Positions 1 through 9,228 of a stretch of DNA of 64,000 nucleotides are shown piece by piece. The first letter of the stretch is position 1; each line of letters opens with the position of its first letter. Origin of the DNA: Thalassococcus arenae (GTDB lineage Bacteria > Pseudomonadota > Alphaproteobacteria > Rhodobacterales > Rhodobacteraceae). A model generated the notes under the pieces. It had not been told where the DNA came from, did not search any database, and worked only from the letters and a program-made list of their open reading frames with translations. The translations under genes were made by a program, and so were the position numbers. The stretch spans positions 1,593,001 through 1,657,000 of the forward strand of contig NZ_JAHRWL010000001.1 of assembly GCF_019104745.1 (NCBI RefSeq). The letters are read 5' to 3'.

Positions 1-1
1 A

Positions 2-358
2 CGGCCGGGCCTGGTGGTCGCCACCGGGGCACGTGCCTTGGTCACCACACCCGTCGCTGCGACCATCCGCTATCGCGGGCCGCTGCTGGACTACGGGCTG
101 GTCTCGATCCTGGAACCGCAGGCGGGTGTCCTGTTCGTTTTGGCGGGTCTGGAAACCGCGTTCGGCGAGACCGGGCAGGTGCTGCCCGAAGGCGCACCGG
201 TGGGTCTGATGGGCGGGACGGTGCCGGATGCCGACAGCGTGCTTTCACCTTCCGGTGAAAGGGGTGGCGCCGACCGGACGGAAACGCTCTATATAGAAGT
301 CAGAGAAGGCGACGTGCCTGTCGATCCACGCGCGTGGTTCGCAACCGACAAGGGATAA
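2..358 (+). CDS. Murein hydrolase activator EnvC family, C-terminal part (5' truncated by window)
   Basis: The reading frame is open from the first bases of the window, so the gene begins upstream; about 118 codons are visible. The visible part resembles the degenerate M23 (LytM) domain of EnvC-type proteins, which activate cell-division amidases in the periplasm. In active M23 peptidases the last zinc motif is HxH; here the equivalent stretch near the end reads LYIEVREG, with no histidine, as expected for a non-catalytic activator. The stop is 8 bases before the start of ctpA, so the two genes are probably one operon. The family call rests on a short fragment. Confidence 0.7.
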   Translation, partial: RPGLVVATGARALVTTPVAATIRYRGPLLDYGLVSILEPQAGVLFVLAGLETAFGETGQVLPEGAPVGLMGGTVPDADSVLSPSGERGGADRTETLYIEVREGDVPVDPRAWFATDKG

Positions 359-366
359 CGACAACC

Positions 367-1701
367 ATGAAGAAATTCCTGATGGCCGCGATCGGCGGCA
401 CTTTGGCGGGGGCGGTCGCCACCACGCAATTCGTGGGGCCGCTGCTGGCGCAGGAAACCAACCGGTCGTCATCGGTCTATGAACAGCTCGACCTGTTCGG
501 CGACATCTTCGAACGCATCCGCGCGCAATACGTCGAAGAAGTCGAGGCGGGCGAACTGATCGAGGCGGCCATCGACGGCATGCTGACTTCGCTGGATCCG
601 CATTCCAGCTATCTGTCGCCCGACGACGCGGCGCAGATGCGCGTGCAGACCCGGGGTGAATTCGGCGGCTTGGGCATCGAGGTCACCCAAGAAGAAGGCT
701 TCGTCAAGGTGGTGTCGCCCATCGACGGCACCCCGGCGATGGAAGCGGGTATCGAAGCGGGCGATTTCATCACCCATGTCGACGGGGAATCGGTGCTGGG
801 CCTGACGCTGGACGAAGCCGTCGACCTGATGCGCGGCCCGGTCGGCTCCGAGATCATCGTGACCGTGGTCCGCGAAGGCGAGGCCGAACCGTTCGACGTG
901 TCGATCATCCGCGACACGATCAAGCTTCAGGCGGTGCGCACCCGGACCGAGGGGCAGACCGTCGTGCTGCGGATCACCACGTTCAACGACCAGACCTATG
1001 CCAACCTGTCCGAGGGATTGGCCAAACAGGTCGAAGATGCGGGCGGTATCGACAACGTCAACGGTTTCGTTCTGGACCTGCGCAACAATCCCGGCGGCTT
1101 GCTGACGCAGGCTATCCGGGTGTCCGATGCGTTCCTTGAAAAGGGCGAAATCGTCTCGACCCGCGGACGCGACCCGGCGGATGGCGAACGCTACAACGCG
1201 ACGCCGGGCGATCTGGCCGATGGCAAGCCGATCGTGGTGTTGATCAACGGCGGATCGGCCTCGGCGTCGGAAATCGTCGCAGGCGCCCTGCAGGATCATC
1301 GCCGCGCGATCGTCGTGGGCACCAAGTCCTTCGGCAAGGGTTCGGTCCAGACGGTCATGCCACTGCGCGGAGACGGCGCGATGCGCCTGACCACGGCGCG
1401 CTATTACACGCCGTCGGGCCGGTCGATCCAGTCGCTGGGGGTCAGCCCCGACATCGTCGTCGAACAGCCCCGCCGGCCCGCCGCCAGCGAAGAGGAAGAC
1501 GAGGCCACCAATCGTTTGAGCCGCACCGAGGCCGATCTGCGCGGCTCGCTCGACAACGACTCGCTGACCGAGGACGAGATCCGCCAGATCGAGGAAGACC
1601 GCGCCAAGGCCGAAGCAGCCGCCAAGCTGCGCGAGGAGGATTATCAGCTGGCCTATGCCATCGATATCCTCAAGGGCCTGTCGGCGCTCGGCCCGAACTG
1701 A
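367..1701 (+). CDS. ctpA: S41 family C-terminal processing peptidase (CtpA)
   Basis: Predicted 444-residue periplasmic serine protease that trims C-termini of exported proteins. The N-terminus (MKKFLMAAIGG and a hydrophobic stretch) looks like a signal peptide or anchor. A PDZ domain follows at about 95-175 (EFGGLGIEV...GDFITHVDG), then the S41 catalytic core with the Ser/Lys dyad in GGSASASEIV (about 297-306) and GTKSFGKGSVQT (about 320-331). The charged C-terminal tail is rich in Glu and Arg. The ATG at 367 was chosen over an in-frame GTG at 334 because it starts the signal-like sequence and lies just after the envC stop. A terminator follows at 1727. Confidence 0.93.
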   Translation: MKKFLMAAIGGTLAGAVATTQFVGPLLAQETNRSSSVYEQLDLFGDIFERIRAQYVEEVEAGELIEAAIDGMLTSLDPHSSYLSPDDAAQMRVQTRGEFGGLGIEVTQEEGFVKVVSPIDGTPAMEAGIEAGDFITHVDGESVLGLTLDEAVDLMRGPVGSEIIVTVVREGEAEPFDVSIIRDTIKLQAVRTRTEGQTVVLRITTFNDQTYANLSEGLAKQVEDAGGIDNVNGFVLDLRNNPGGLLTQAIRVSDAFLEKGEIVSTRGRDPADGERYNATPGDLADGKPIVVLINGGSASASEIVAGALQDHRRAIVVGTKSFGKGSVQTVMPLRGDGAMRLTTARYYTPSGRSIQSLGVSPDIVVEQPRRPAASEEEDEATNRLSRTEADLRGSLDNDSLTEDEIRQIEEDRAKAEAAAKLREEDYQLAYAIDILKGLSALGPN

Positions 1702-1726
1702 CTGCGCCCGTCGACCGGGTTCAAGG

Positions 1727-1752
1727 CGCCCCGCTTTCCGGCGGGGCGTTTT
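1727..1752 (+). terminator. Rho-independent terminator after ctpA
   Basis: Perfect 8-bp stem CGCCCCGC (1727-1734) / GCGGGGCG (1741-1748) with a 6-base loop, then TTTT. It lies between ctpA and the convergent amidohydrolase, whose stop is at 1756. Confidence 0.85.
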
Positions 1753-1755
1753 CGT

Positions 1756-3168
1756 TCAACCTGGATCAGCCGCCCGCATTTCGGCCAGCGCGCCTCGGTC
1801 CAGCATAACTCCGCGCAGGATGACTGCGGCGGGATCGCGCAAGGTGGCCAGACCCTCAAGCGGGTTGGCGTCCAGCAGAACCAGATCGGCCCGGCGGCCG
1901 GGCGCGATGCTGCCGTCCTGGTCCCTAAGGCGGAAGAACCGAGGCGGGGCGACGGTGGCGGTGTAGAGCGCCTCGCGCGGGGTGAGACCGGCAGCGACAT
2001 AGAGGTCCAGTTCGTCCAGAAGCGAGAACCCGTGGAACAGCTGCGGATTGGCAAAGGACGCGTCCGTGGACGCCAGGATCGGCACGCCCGCCGCATGGGC
2101 CAGCGCCAGGGTGCGATGATCGAGCGCGATCGCGGCATCGGCGATGGCGCGCAGGTCGTCGGTCATCGCGTCAAGGCGAAAATCCGGGCCGGCCCAGGCA
2201 TCGCGCACCGCTTGCGGCAGCATTCTCATGCGCGGACTGTCGGGCGCCGCCTTTCGCCCCGTATAGAAACCCGCCACCACCAAGGTCGGGCTGACATGCA
2301 TCCCAGCCCGGGCCATCCGTGCAAGCACTGCGCCACACAGCGCGGCATCCCACGTGTCCAACACGATGCGGTTGTGGCCGGTCATCTCGGCGATCATCGC
2401 GTCGCGGGGGTTGTCGGCGTCCAGTGCCGTCGCGACCCGGTCGACCATGGCGCGTTCCCGAGGCGAACAGGCCTTTGTGACCCGACCGAAATGCTCGATC
2501 CCGTCCTGCCCGGCGTCCAGCGCATCCGACAGCGTGACCCGTTCCGGCACGTGGCCGACCAGCTTCAACCCGGCGCGATGCGCGGCTTCGGCCAAGGCCG
2601 CATAGGTCGCGCCGTCGAGCATCGAGTAGGCCTTGACCGCGTCCCAGCCTTCGTCCGCGATCCGCGCCACCACTTGCTGTGCCGCGGTCGGAGTGTCGGC
2701 CAGGAACATGCCGGGCCAGGACCCCGGACTGGCGTCGACCCATGCGCCCGACAGGATCAGGCGTGGCCCTACCGTCGCGCCGCTTTCGGTGGCGTCCCTG
2801 AGCGCCTGCTGATCGGCGATGGGCCAAAGCGCACCCATGTCGCGCAATCCCGTCACGCCGTTGACGATGGCCATGCGAAACGCGGTTTCGGGTTCGTCCG
2901 CGCTGGTGAACAGATGCACATGCGAATCCCACAATCCCGGGATCAGGAATTGCCCCTTGGCGTCATGGATCGCGCTGCCCGGAGCGATATCGTCCAAGGT
3001 ACCGATCGCGGCGATCGCGCCATCGCTGATGACAACCGAAACCGGGGCCGATACCGCGCCGCGCGCGATATCGACCACCCGCACATCGGACAGGACAAGG
3101 GACCGCACGTCCTGGGCCATTGCGCCGGAGGCGATCAGCAAAGCGGCTGGAATGACGCGATACTTCAT
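1756..3168 (-). CDS. Secreted amidohydrolase-superfamily (imidazolonepropionase-like) metal-dependent hydrolase
   Basis: 470 residues with a signal peptide (MKYRVIPAALLIASGAMA, likely cleaved before QD), so the enzyme is periplasmic or exported. Metal-ligand motifs of the amidohydrolase TIM barrel are present: DSHVHLF near residue 100, GHVPER near 200, IEHFGR near 220 and a late Asp in ASTDASF near 370. The family hydrolyses cyclic amides, dipeptides or related bonds; the substrate cannot be read from the sequence. It stands alone on the minus strand between ctpA and rppH, genes that face the other way, so it looks like a lineage-specific insertion into an envelope gene group. Confidence 0.85.
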   Translation of the reverse strand: MKYRVIPAALLIASGAMAQDVRSLVLSDVRVVDIARGAVSAPVSVVISDGAIAAIGTLDDIAPGSAIHDAKGQFLIPGLWDSHVHLFTSADEPETAFRMAIVNGVTGLRDMGALWPIADQQALRDATESGATVGPRLILSGAWVDASPGSWPGMFLADTPTAAQQVVARIADEGWDAVKAYSMLDGATYAALAEAAHRAGLKLVGHVPERVTLSDALDAGQDGIEHFGRVTKACSPRERAMVDRVATALDADNPRDAMIAEMTGHNRIVLDTWDAALCGAVLARMARAGMHVSPTLVVAGFYTGRKAAPDSPRMRMLPQAVRDAWAGPDFRLDAMTDDLRAIADAAIALDHRTLALAHAAGVPILASTDASFANPQLFHGFSLLDELDLYVAAGLTPREALYTATVAPPRFFRLRDQDGSIAPGRRADLVLLDANPLEGLATLRDPAAVILRGVMLDRGALAEMRAADPG

Positions 3169-3303
3169 GCGGCGGCCTTTCGATGCAAAGCTGCGATCTG
3201 TCTAGCCGGCGACACGCCGTGCACCATGATCTGGGTCAGGCGCGCCGCCGGTTGACCGGAACCGGCATTGATGCGCCTATATGCGCCGCAACCGGAGACG
3301 CCC

Positions 3304-3789
3304 ATGACGCCCGAAGACATCGCCAAGCTGCCCTATCGCCGGAACGTCGGCGTGATGCTGGTCAATGCCCAGGGCCATGCTTTTGTCGGTCAACGCATGG
3401 ACAGCGACATCCCGGCCTGGCAGATGCCGCAGGGCGGGATCGACAAGGGTGAAGACCCCCGCGCCGCCGCCTTGCGCGAATTGCAGGAGGAAACCGGCGT
3501 CACGCCGGATCTCGTCACCGTCGAGGCCGAGACCGAAGGCTGGTTCGCCTACGACCTGCCGCATGACCTGGTCCCGCGTCTTTGGAAGGGCCGCTACAAG
3601 GGTCAAGAGCAGAAGTGGTTCCTGTTTCGCTTTCACGGCACCGACGACCAGGTGCGCATCGATGCCGACGACCACCAGGAATTCGCCGCGTGGCGCTGGC
3701 TGGCGCCGGACCAGGTGCTGGACCAGATCGTGCCGTTCAAACGTGCGGTCTATGCCCGGGTCATCGACGCCTTCCGGGACCACCTCTGA
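3304..3789 (+). CDS. rppH: RNA pyrophosphohydrolase (Nudix)
   Basis: 161-residue Nudix hydrolase. RppH removes pyrophosphate from the 5' end of transcripts and so triggers RNase E-dependent decay. The complete Nudix box lies at residues 44-66 ([17 protein letters not shown] followed by QEETGV), and the N-terminal YRRNVGVML and the WQMPQGGID context are typical of the RppH/NudH group. Start: ATG at 3304 gives [16 protein letters not shown]; upstream in-frame Met codons would add a non-conserved stretch. The stop shares one base with the next gene (TGATG). Confidence 0.95.
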   Translation: MTPEDIAKLPYRRNVGVMLVNAQGHAFVGQRMDSDIPAWQMPQGGIDKGEDPRAAALRELQEETGVTPDLVTVEAETEGWFAYDLPHDLVPRLWKGRYKGQEQKWFLFRFHGTDDQVRIDADDHQEFAAWRWLAPDQVLDQIVPFKRAVYARVIDAFRDHL

Positions 3790-4280
3790 TGCGCTTGCTG
3801 GTCGTGGGACTGGCGCTGACCTTGTCGGGCGGCCCGGCCGATGCTCTCAGCTGCATCCGTCCCGACGCGGCGCGGGATTTCCAGCAGGCAGTGGCTTCGG
3901 AAGACATCTGGATCGTGGTGAACGGGGTGCTGCGCGTCGATGAAACGCTCTTGCCGCGGACCGATTGGCAACGCCAACAGGACATGCCGCCGCAAACCGA
4001 CATCCCGGCCAGGCTGACCGGCAAGTCGCTCGGACCGGGCGGGTTCACTCGCGATTTCGACCGTGCCGTGACCTTGCGGGCGCTGTGTTTCGGTCCTTGG
4101 TGCGGCGCGGTCGCGGACGGCACCGAATACCTCGCCTTTCTCAAGCGCGAGGGGACCGGATACGTGATGTTCGCCGACCCCTGCGGCGGCAACAGCCATC
4201 GCGAACCGACGGACGATCTGCGCCGGACTGTAGCGCACTGTTTTCAGGGCAAGCCCTGCACACCCGCCGAGAGGCGCTAG
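3789..4280 (+). CDS. Exported hypothetical protein
   Basis: 163 residues starting [19 protein letters not shown], a clear signal peptide probably cleaved near ADA-LS. The mature protein has several cysteines (LSCIRPD, LCFGPWCG, DPCGG, HCFQGKPC), suggesting disulfide bonds in the periplasm. I do not recognise a family. The ATG overlaps the rppH stop (TGATG), so it is translationally coupled to rppH. It ends three bases before the convergent lytic transglycosylase gene. Confidence 0.75.
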   Translation: MRLLVVGLALTLSGGPADALSCIRPDAARDFQQAVASEDIWIVVNGVLRVDETLLPRTDWQRQQDMPPQTDIPARLTGKSLGPGGFTRDFDRAVTLRALCFGPWCGAVADGTEYLAFLKREGTGYVMFADPCGGNSHREPTDDLRRTVAHCFQGKPCTPAERR

Positions 4281-4283
4281 GCG

Positions 4284-5639
4284 TCAGCGCAACCGGTTCA
4301 GCAGGCGTGGCGAAGCATAGCCATCGGGCGGAAGACCCAGCGAGCGCTGGAACCCGCGCACTGCATCGATGGTCAGCGGCCCGATCTTGCCGTCGATGCC
4401 GCGCGTGTCGAAGCCGCGCGCGGTCAGGCGGCGTTGCAACTCCATCCGTTCGTCCAGCGTCAGCGCCCTGTCCTGCGTCGGCCAGCCGCTCCGGATCGGT
4501 CCGCCGCCCTTGATCCGGTCGGCCAGGTGGCCCACTCCGATCACGTAGGCATCGGCGGTGTTGTAGCGCTCGATCACCGCGAAATTGCGAAACACGAGGA
4601 AGGCCGCACCTTCGTGGCCCGCCGGCAGCAGAACCGATGCGACGCCGTAATCGCGCACCGGCTGGCCGTCGATGCCCAGAACGCCGCGCTGCGCCCAGAC
4701 CGACGGCATCCGTTCGATCCCGCGATTGGCCTGGGCATAGTCGAACCCCTCGGGCAGCCGCACTTCGACCCCCCAGGGCAGACCCTTGCGCCAGCCGTTC
4801 TTGGCCAGGTAGTTCGCGGTCGACGCCAACGCGTCGGCGGGGTCGTCGCCCCAGATGTCGCGCCGCCCGTCGCCGGTGTGATCCACCGCCAGCGACTGGA
4901 ACGAGGTCGGCATGAACTGGGTGTGTCCCATTGCCCCGGCCCATGATCCCTTCATGGCCTCGGGGGCGGTATGCCCCTGGTCGAGGATTTTCAGCGCGGC
5001 ATAGAGCTGGCCCTCGAAGAACGACCGCCGTCGCCCGTCATAGGCCAGCGTCGCCATCGACTGGATCACCGGTTTGGACCCCTTGAAGGTGCCATAGGCC
5101 GATTCCAGCCCCCAGATCGCCACCACGATTTCCTTGTCGACGCCGTATTGCGCCTCGATCCGGTCCAGCAGCGCGCCGTGCCTGCGCAGGGCGGCCTGGC
5201 CGTTGCGGATGCGCGCGTCGGAGGCGGCGGTTTCGAGATAGGTCCAGATGGTCTTGGTGAATTCCGACTGGTTGCGGTCGCGTTCGATCACCTCGGGGTC
5301 ATAGCGCACGTTCCGGAACGCCCTGTCGAAGGTCGCCGCGCCGATTCCGCGATTCAGCGCCTTGGGCCGGAACTCCGCGATCCAGCGTTCGAATCCGGCC
5401 TGCGTCGCCGCCGATACTTGACCGATCTCGGTCGACGAGGCCGCCTGGGGCCGTTTGAAGGGGCGCAAAGAATTGGCCGGCGCAACAACCGTGGTCGGGG
5501 TGACCGTATCGGTCGCGGCGACGGACAGGACGGCGGCCGGGCGCGCCACGGGGCGCAGCGACAATTCGACCGCACCGGCCAGTGCGGGGGCCGAAACCAG
5601 CAGCGCGGCAATCGCGCCGGTAAGACGGGTCGTGACCAT
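4284..5639 (-). CDS. Lytic murein transglycosylase (MltB-like) with C-terminal peptidoglycan-binding domain
   Basis: 451 residues. A signal peptide (MVTTRLTGAIAALLVSAPALA) is followed by a low-complexity Pro/Ala linker and an SLT_2/MltB-type catalytic domain. The catalytic Glu is in WGLESAYGTFKG; GAMGHTQFMPTSF and DGRRDIWGD are family motifs. The last 65 residues form a PG_binding_1 repeat (LQRRLTARGFD...AVRGFQRSLGL). The enzyme cleaves the glycan strand of murein to 1,6-anhydromuramic ends. The ATG at 5639 was chosen because it starts the signal peptide; a longer in-frame version to 5789 would hide it. Confidence 0.92.
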   Translation of the reverse strand: MVTTRLTGAIAALLVSAPALAGAVELSLRPVARPAAVLSVAATDTVTPTTVVAPANSLRPFKRPQAASSTEIGQVSAATQAGFERWIAEFRPKALNRGIGAATFDRAFRNVRYDPEVIERDRNQSEFTKTIWTYLETAASDARIRNGQAALRRHGALLDRIEAQYGVDKEIVVAIWGLESAYGTFKGSKPVIQSMATLAYDGRRRSFFEGQLYAALKILDQGHTAPEAMKGSWAGAMGHTQFMPTSFQSLAVDHTGDGRRDIWGDDPADALASTANYLAKNGWRKGLPWGVEVRLPEGFDYAQANRGIERMPSVWAQRGVLGIDGQPVRDYGVASVLLPAGHEGAAFLVFRNFAVIERYNTADAYVIGVGHLADRIKGGGPIRSGWPTQDRALTLDERMELQRRLTARGFDTRGIDGKIGPLTIDAVRGFQRSLGLPPDGYASPRLLNRLR

Positions 5640-5835
5640 TCCGGAATCCCGATATCTGCTCGTTGTTTTCACGCAGCATAGCGGGTCGCGGCACGATTGC
5701 GAAGCGATCAGAACGGCGCCACGCGGCTTCCTGCCGGCATTTCCGTGCCGCGCGCGGCTCTGCGCGTGGGGCCGATCCGTTCGCCGCAATCGAACGCACG
5801 GACCCTGCCGCGGATCGAACCGGGTTGATCGATCC

Positions 5836-8133
5836 TCAGCCCTTGGCGCGTCGCTGCCGCGTCACCTTGCGCTTGGCCTTGACCTCCTTGCGCTTGGCCT
5901 TGGCCGCCTTGCGCTGCGGCGGCTTGCCCTTGGCGCCGCCCTTGCCGCGCGGCGTGCCGCGCCCGCGGCGGGCGGGCACGCTGGCATAGGCCTCGTCCTC
6001 GATCTCCAGCATCTCGAAGGCGATGCCGCCTGACACCGGTGCCGCCTCGACCAGCTTGACCCTGACACGCATGCCCATCGCGATGATCCGCCCGGTATCG
6101 GCGCCCATAAGCGTCCCGGCATCGGCATCGAAATGAAAGTATTCGCGCCCCAGCGTGCTGATCGGCACCAAGCCGTCAGCGCCGGTTTCGTCCAGTTTGA
6201 CAAACACCCCGAAGCGCGCGATGCCGCTGATCCGCCCGGTGAATTCCGCTCCGACGCGGTCCGACAGGTAGGCGGCCAGGTAACGGTCGGTCGTGTCGCG
6301 CTCGGCCATCATCGACCGGCGCTCGGTGTCCGAAATGTGCTGACCGGTGGCCTCGAGCCGCTCGATCTCTTCGTTCGTCAGCCCGTCATCGCCCCAGCCA
6401 TGCGCGGCGATCAGCGCGCGGTGCACCACCAGGTCGGAATAGCGCCGGATGGGCGAGGTGAAATGCGCGTAGTTCTGCAGGGCCAGCCCGAAATGGCCGA
6501 AATTCTTGGGGCTGTAATAGGCCTGCGTCATCGACCGCAGCGTGGCGAAGTGGATCAGTTCCGCATCCTCGGTGCCCTGCGCGTCGTGCAGCAGGCGGTT
6601 GAGATGCGCGGTTTTCAGAACCTGCCCCTTGGCCAGGGTCAGTCCGGCCGCTTCGGCGGTGTCGCGCAGGCTTTCCAGCTTGTCCAGCGGCGGTTCTTCG
6701 TGAACCCGGTACAGCAGCGGGGTGCGCTTGGCGATCAGCGTCTCGGCGGCGGCGACATTGGCCAGCACCATGAATTCCTCGATCAGCCGGTGGGCATCCA
6801 GCCGTTCGGCAAAATCGACCGAGACCACCTTGCCCTCTTCGTCCAGCACCACCTTGCGTTCGGGCAGGTCCAGGTCCAGCGGCTGGCGCCGCTGGCGCGC
6901 GGCCTTGAGCGCGGCATAGGCGCCGAAAAGCGGCCGGATCACCGGATCGAGCAGCGGGCCGGTCTTGTCGTTGGGTTGGCCGTCAAAGGCCGCCTGAACC
7001 TCTTGATAGTTCAGCGACGCCGGCGACCGCATCAGCCCGCGCAGGAAACGGTGCGACCGCTTGTTGCCGTCTGCGTCGATCACCATGCGGACGGCGATGC
7101 AGGGCCGTGGCACGCCTTCGTGCAACGAACACAGATCGCCCGACAGCCGGTCGGGCAGCATCGGCACCACGCGGTCGGGGAAATAGCTGGAATTGCCGCG
7201 CTTGCGCGCCTCGCGGTCCAGCGCCGATCCGGGCGTGACGTAATGCGCGACATCGGCGATGGCGACCCAGATCACGAAACCGCCGGGGTTCTTTGGGTCG
7301 TCGTCGGGTTCGGCAAAGACCGCATCGTCGTGGTCGCGCGCATCCGAGGGGTCGATTGTGACAAGCGGCATGTCGCGCAAGTCTTCGCGGCCTTTCAGCC
7401 CCACCGGTTTCATCGCGTCGGCCTCGGCCAGCACATCCGGCGGGAAATCGTCGGGGATGCCGTGCTGGTGGATGGCGATCAACGACACCGCCCGCGGCGC
7501 GGTCGGGTCGCCCAGCCGCAGCACGATGCGCGCGCGCGGCAGACCCATTCGGCCCTTGGGCCCGGCCTGTTCGGCCTCGACCAGCTCGCCCTCCTTCGCG
7601 CCCGCGGTGGCATCGGCGGCCACCAGCCATTCCCGGTCCGACCCCTTGTCGATCGGCAGGATGCGCCCGCCCTCGGCGGTCTTGCGAAAGATACCCACCA
7701 CCTTGCGCGGGCTTTGGCCGATACGGCGGATCAGTCGCGCTTCGTAATTGTGGTCGGCCTCGTGCACCACCTGCACGCGTGCCAGGATGCGATCGCCTTC
7801 GCCAAGCGCGGGGTCCGATGCGCGCGGCACCACCAGCACGATGGGCTCCACCCCTTCGCCATGCCATTCCAGCGGCGTGGCGAACAGATCGCCGTTTTCA
7901 TCCGGCGCCTTGATTTGCAGCACGCTGACTGGCGGCAGGCGGTCGGGGTCGCGATAGGTTTTCTTGCGCTTCTCCAGGTGGCCCTCGTGCTCGAGCTCCT
8001 TCAGCACGCGCTTGAGATCGATCCGGGCGGCGCCCTTGATGCCGAAAGCCTTCGCGATGTCGCGCTTCGACGTCAGGGTCGGGTTCGCCTCGATCCAGCC
8101 TAGGATGTCGTGTTTGGTGGGTATTCTGCTCAT
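5836..8133 (-). CDS. rnr: Ribonuclease R
   Basis: 765-residue 3'-5' exoribonuclease that degrades structured RNA. Order: N-terminal winged-helix segment (HDILGWIEANPTLTSKRDIA), cold-shock OB domains, the RNB catalytic domain with the Asp cluster IDPSDARDHDDAV at about 265-280 and the RRYSDLVVHRAL motif near 555, a C-terminal S1 domain (GRISGIARFGVFVKL), and a Lys/Arg-rich tail of about 50 residues. The length is normal for the family. It lies 115 bases downstream of the dapE-GNAT-DUF2064 group on the same strand. Confidence 0.95.
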   Translation of the reverse strand: MSRIPTKHDILGWIEANPTLTSKRDIAKAFGIKGAARIDLKRVLKELEHEGHLEKRKKTYRDPDRLPPVSVLQIKAPDENGDLFATPLEWHGEGVEPIVLVVPRASDPALGEGDRILARVQVVHEADHNYEARLIRRIGQSPRKVVGIFRKTAEGGRILPIDKGSDREWLVAADATAGAKEGELVEAEQAGPKGRMGLPRARIVLRLGDPTAPRAVSLIAIHQHGIPDDFPPDVLAEADAMKPVGLKGREDLRDMPLVTIDPSDARDHDDAVFAEPDDDPKNPGGFVIWVAIADVAHYVTPGSALDREARKRGNSSYFPDRVVPMLPDRLSGDLCSLHEGVPRPCIAVRMVIDADGNKRSHRFLRGLMRSPASLNYQEVQAAFDGQPNDKTGPLLDPVIRPLFGAYAALKAARQRRQPLDLDLPERKVVLDEEGKVVSVDFAERLDAHRLIEEFMVLANVAAAETLIAKRTPLLYRVHEEPPLDKLESLRDTAEAAGLTLAKGQVLKTAHLNRLLHDAQGTEDAELIHFATLRSMTQAYYSPKNFGHFGLALQNYAHFTSPIRRYSDLVVHRALIAAHGWGDDGLTNEEIERLEATGQHISDTERRSMMAERDTTDRYLAAYLSDRVGAEFTGRISGIARFGVFVKLDETGADGLVPISTLGREYFHFDADAGTLMGADTGRIIAMGMRVRVKLVEAAPVSGGIAFEMLEIEDEAYASVPARRGRGTPRGKGGAKGKPPQRKAAKAKRKEVKAKRKVTRQRRAKG

Positions 8134-8248
8134 GGTTTCTGCCTATCACGGGCGGGACGGAACGTCACAAAAAACGCCTGTCGCGCGTCATCTCGCCATG
8201 CAAAATCCCGGGTGAATGCCGCGATCAGCGACACAGGGGCACGCCGTT

Positions 8249-8818
8249 TCAAAGATCCGATGCCTCGTCCACATCCGCCAGACTGTCGACCAGGGTCACG
8301 GACATCGCGCCGAGGCTGCCCAGGCTATCGGCCAGCGCGTGTTCCGTCGACCAGCGCACGCCGGCGAACAATCCGGCCGGCACGGATCGGGTGCGCTTCA
8401 ATCCGACCAGCCAATACCCGCCATCCGGCGCCGGGCCGAACACGGCATCGCTGCGCCCGAGCGCGCGGAAGGCGCGGTCGACATGGCCTTTCGTGATGCC
8501 GGGGATATCCGCTCCGACGATGCAGACCGGCCCGGGCGGCAGCGACCGGAAGACCCGTGCCATCCGGTCACCCAGATCGCCCGCTCCTTGTGGAATGCGT
8601 GGCAGGTGTGCGGGCCAGACGCGGCTGCGCAATCCGTCGGTGTCGGGGCTGACCGCCAGAACCAGGCGCCAGCGCGGATCACCGAGCCTCAGCAACAAAC
8701 GCCGCACCTGGTGGCGGAACCACCAGGCCGCCGCGACAGGGCCGATGGCGCGCGCCAACCGGGTCTTGACCCGCCCCGGTCGCGGTTGCTTGACCATCAC
8801 CACCAACCAGCGGGTCAC
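8249..8818 (-). CDS. DUF2064 / TIGR04282-type glycosyltransferase-like protein
   Basis: 189 residues. The N-terminus MVKQPRPGRVKTRLA and the central CIVGADIPGI, followed by FGPAPDGGYWLVGLK, are hallmarks of the DUF2064 family, a nucleotide-diphospho-sugar transferase fold named after arsenosugar biosynthesis in some bacteria. The actual substrate here is unknown and no arsenic genes are nearby except an unrelated ArsR-fold regulator 41 kb away. The start overlaps the stop of the upstream GNAT gene by 4 bases (ATGA), giving the operon order dapE, GNAT, this gene. Confidence 0.85.
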   Translation of the reverse strand: MTRWLVVMVKQPRPGRVKTRLARAIGPVAAAWWFRHQVRRLLLRLGDPRWRLVLAVSPDTDGLRSRVWPAHLPRIPQGAGDLGDRMARVFRSLPPGPVCIVGADIPGITKGHVDRAFRALGRSDAVFGPAPDGGYWLVGLKRTRSVPAGLFAGVRWSTEHALADSLGSLGAMSVTLVDSLADVDEASDL

Positions 8819-9228
8819 CAGCGCCGTTCCATCCTCTGATGCGGCAAACCCGCGGCTTCGAATGGCGCACCGACCGGGACAAAGCCTTCGCCGGCATAGA
8901 GCGCCGTGGCGTCGCGCAGGGCGGTCAGGGTGACGGTCGTGGCACCGGCGCGGCGCGCGGCGGCGACGGCCGCGCGCACCAGGGCGCGGCCGGTGCCGCG
9001 GCTGCGCTTGTCCGGCAGCACGCAGAGATGTCCGATTTTAGCCACGGCGCCGTCGATGACCACCCGCGCGGTGCCGACTGCCACGGTCCCGTCCAGCGCC
9101 AGCAAATGGATCGCGCCGTCTTCGTCGCCGGGAAATTCGACACTATCCGGCACGCCCAGTTCCTCGACGAAAACCGCGCGGCGCAGCGCGACACAGCGGT
9201 CGATCCGCGGTGCGGTTTCGATCCTCAT
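8815..9228 (-). CDS. GNAT family N-acetyltransferase (ElaA-like)
   Basis: 137 residues, a single GNAT domain. Early [12 protein letters not shown] and AIHLLALDG resemble the ElaA/YjcF type; the acetyl-CoA loop is [11 protein letters not shown] near residues 74-84, followed by a Tyr ([10 protein letters not shown]) that usually acts as general acid. The ATG at 9228 overlaps the dapE stop by 4 bases (ATGA), so translation is coupled to dapE. The acceptor is unknown. Confidence 0.88.
   Translation of the reverse strand: MRIETAPRIDRCVALRRAVFVEELGVPDSVEFPGDEDGAIHLLALDGTVAVGTARVVIDGAVAKIGHLCVLPDKRSRGTGRALVRAAVAAARRAGATTVTLTALRDATALYAGEGFVPVGAPFEAAGLPHQRMERRW

Noticed and set aside
6133-8103. Long open frame (656 codons) on the plus strand over the RNase R gene
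   Set aside because: It is antisense to a complete, well-matched rnr gene; high GC removes stop codons on the opposite strand. Its translation is rich in His/Arg/Gln with no family likeness.
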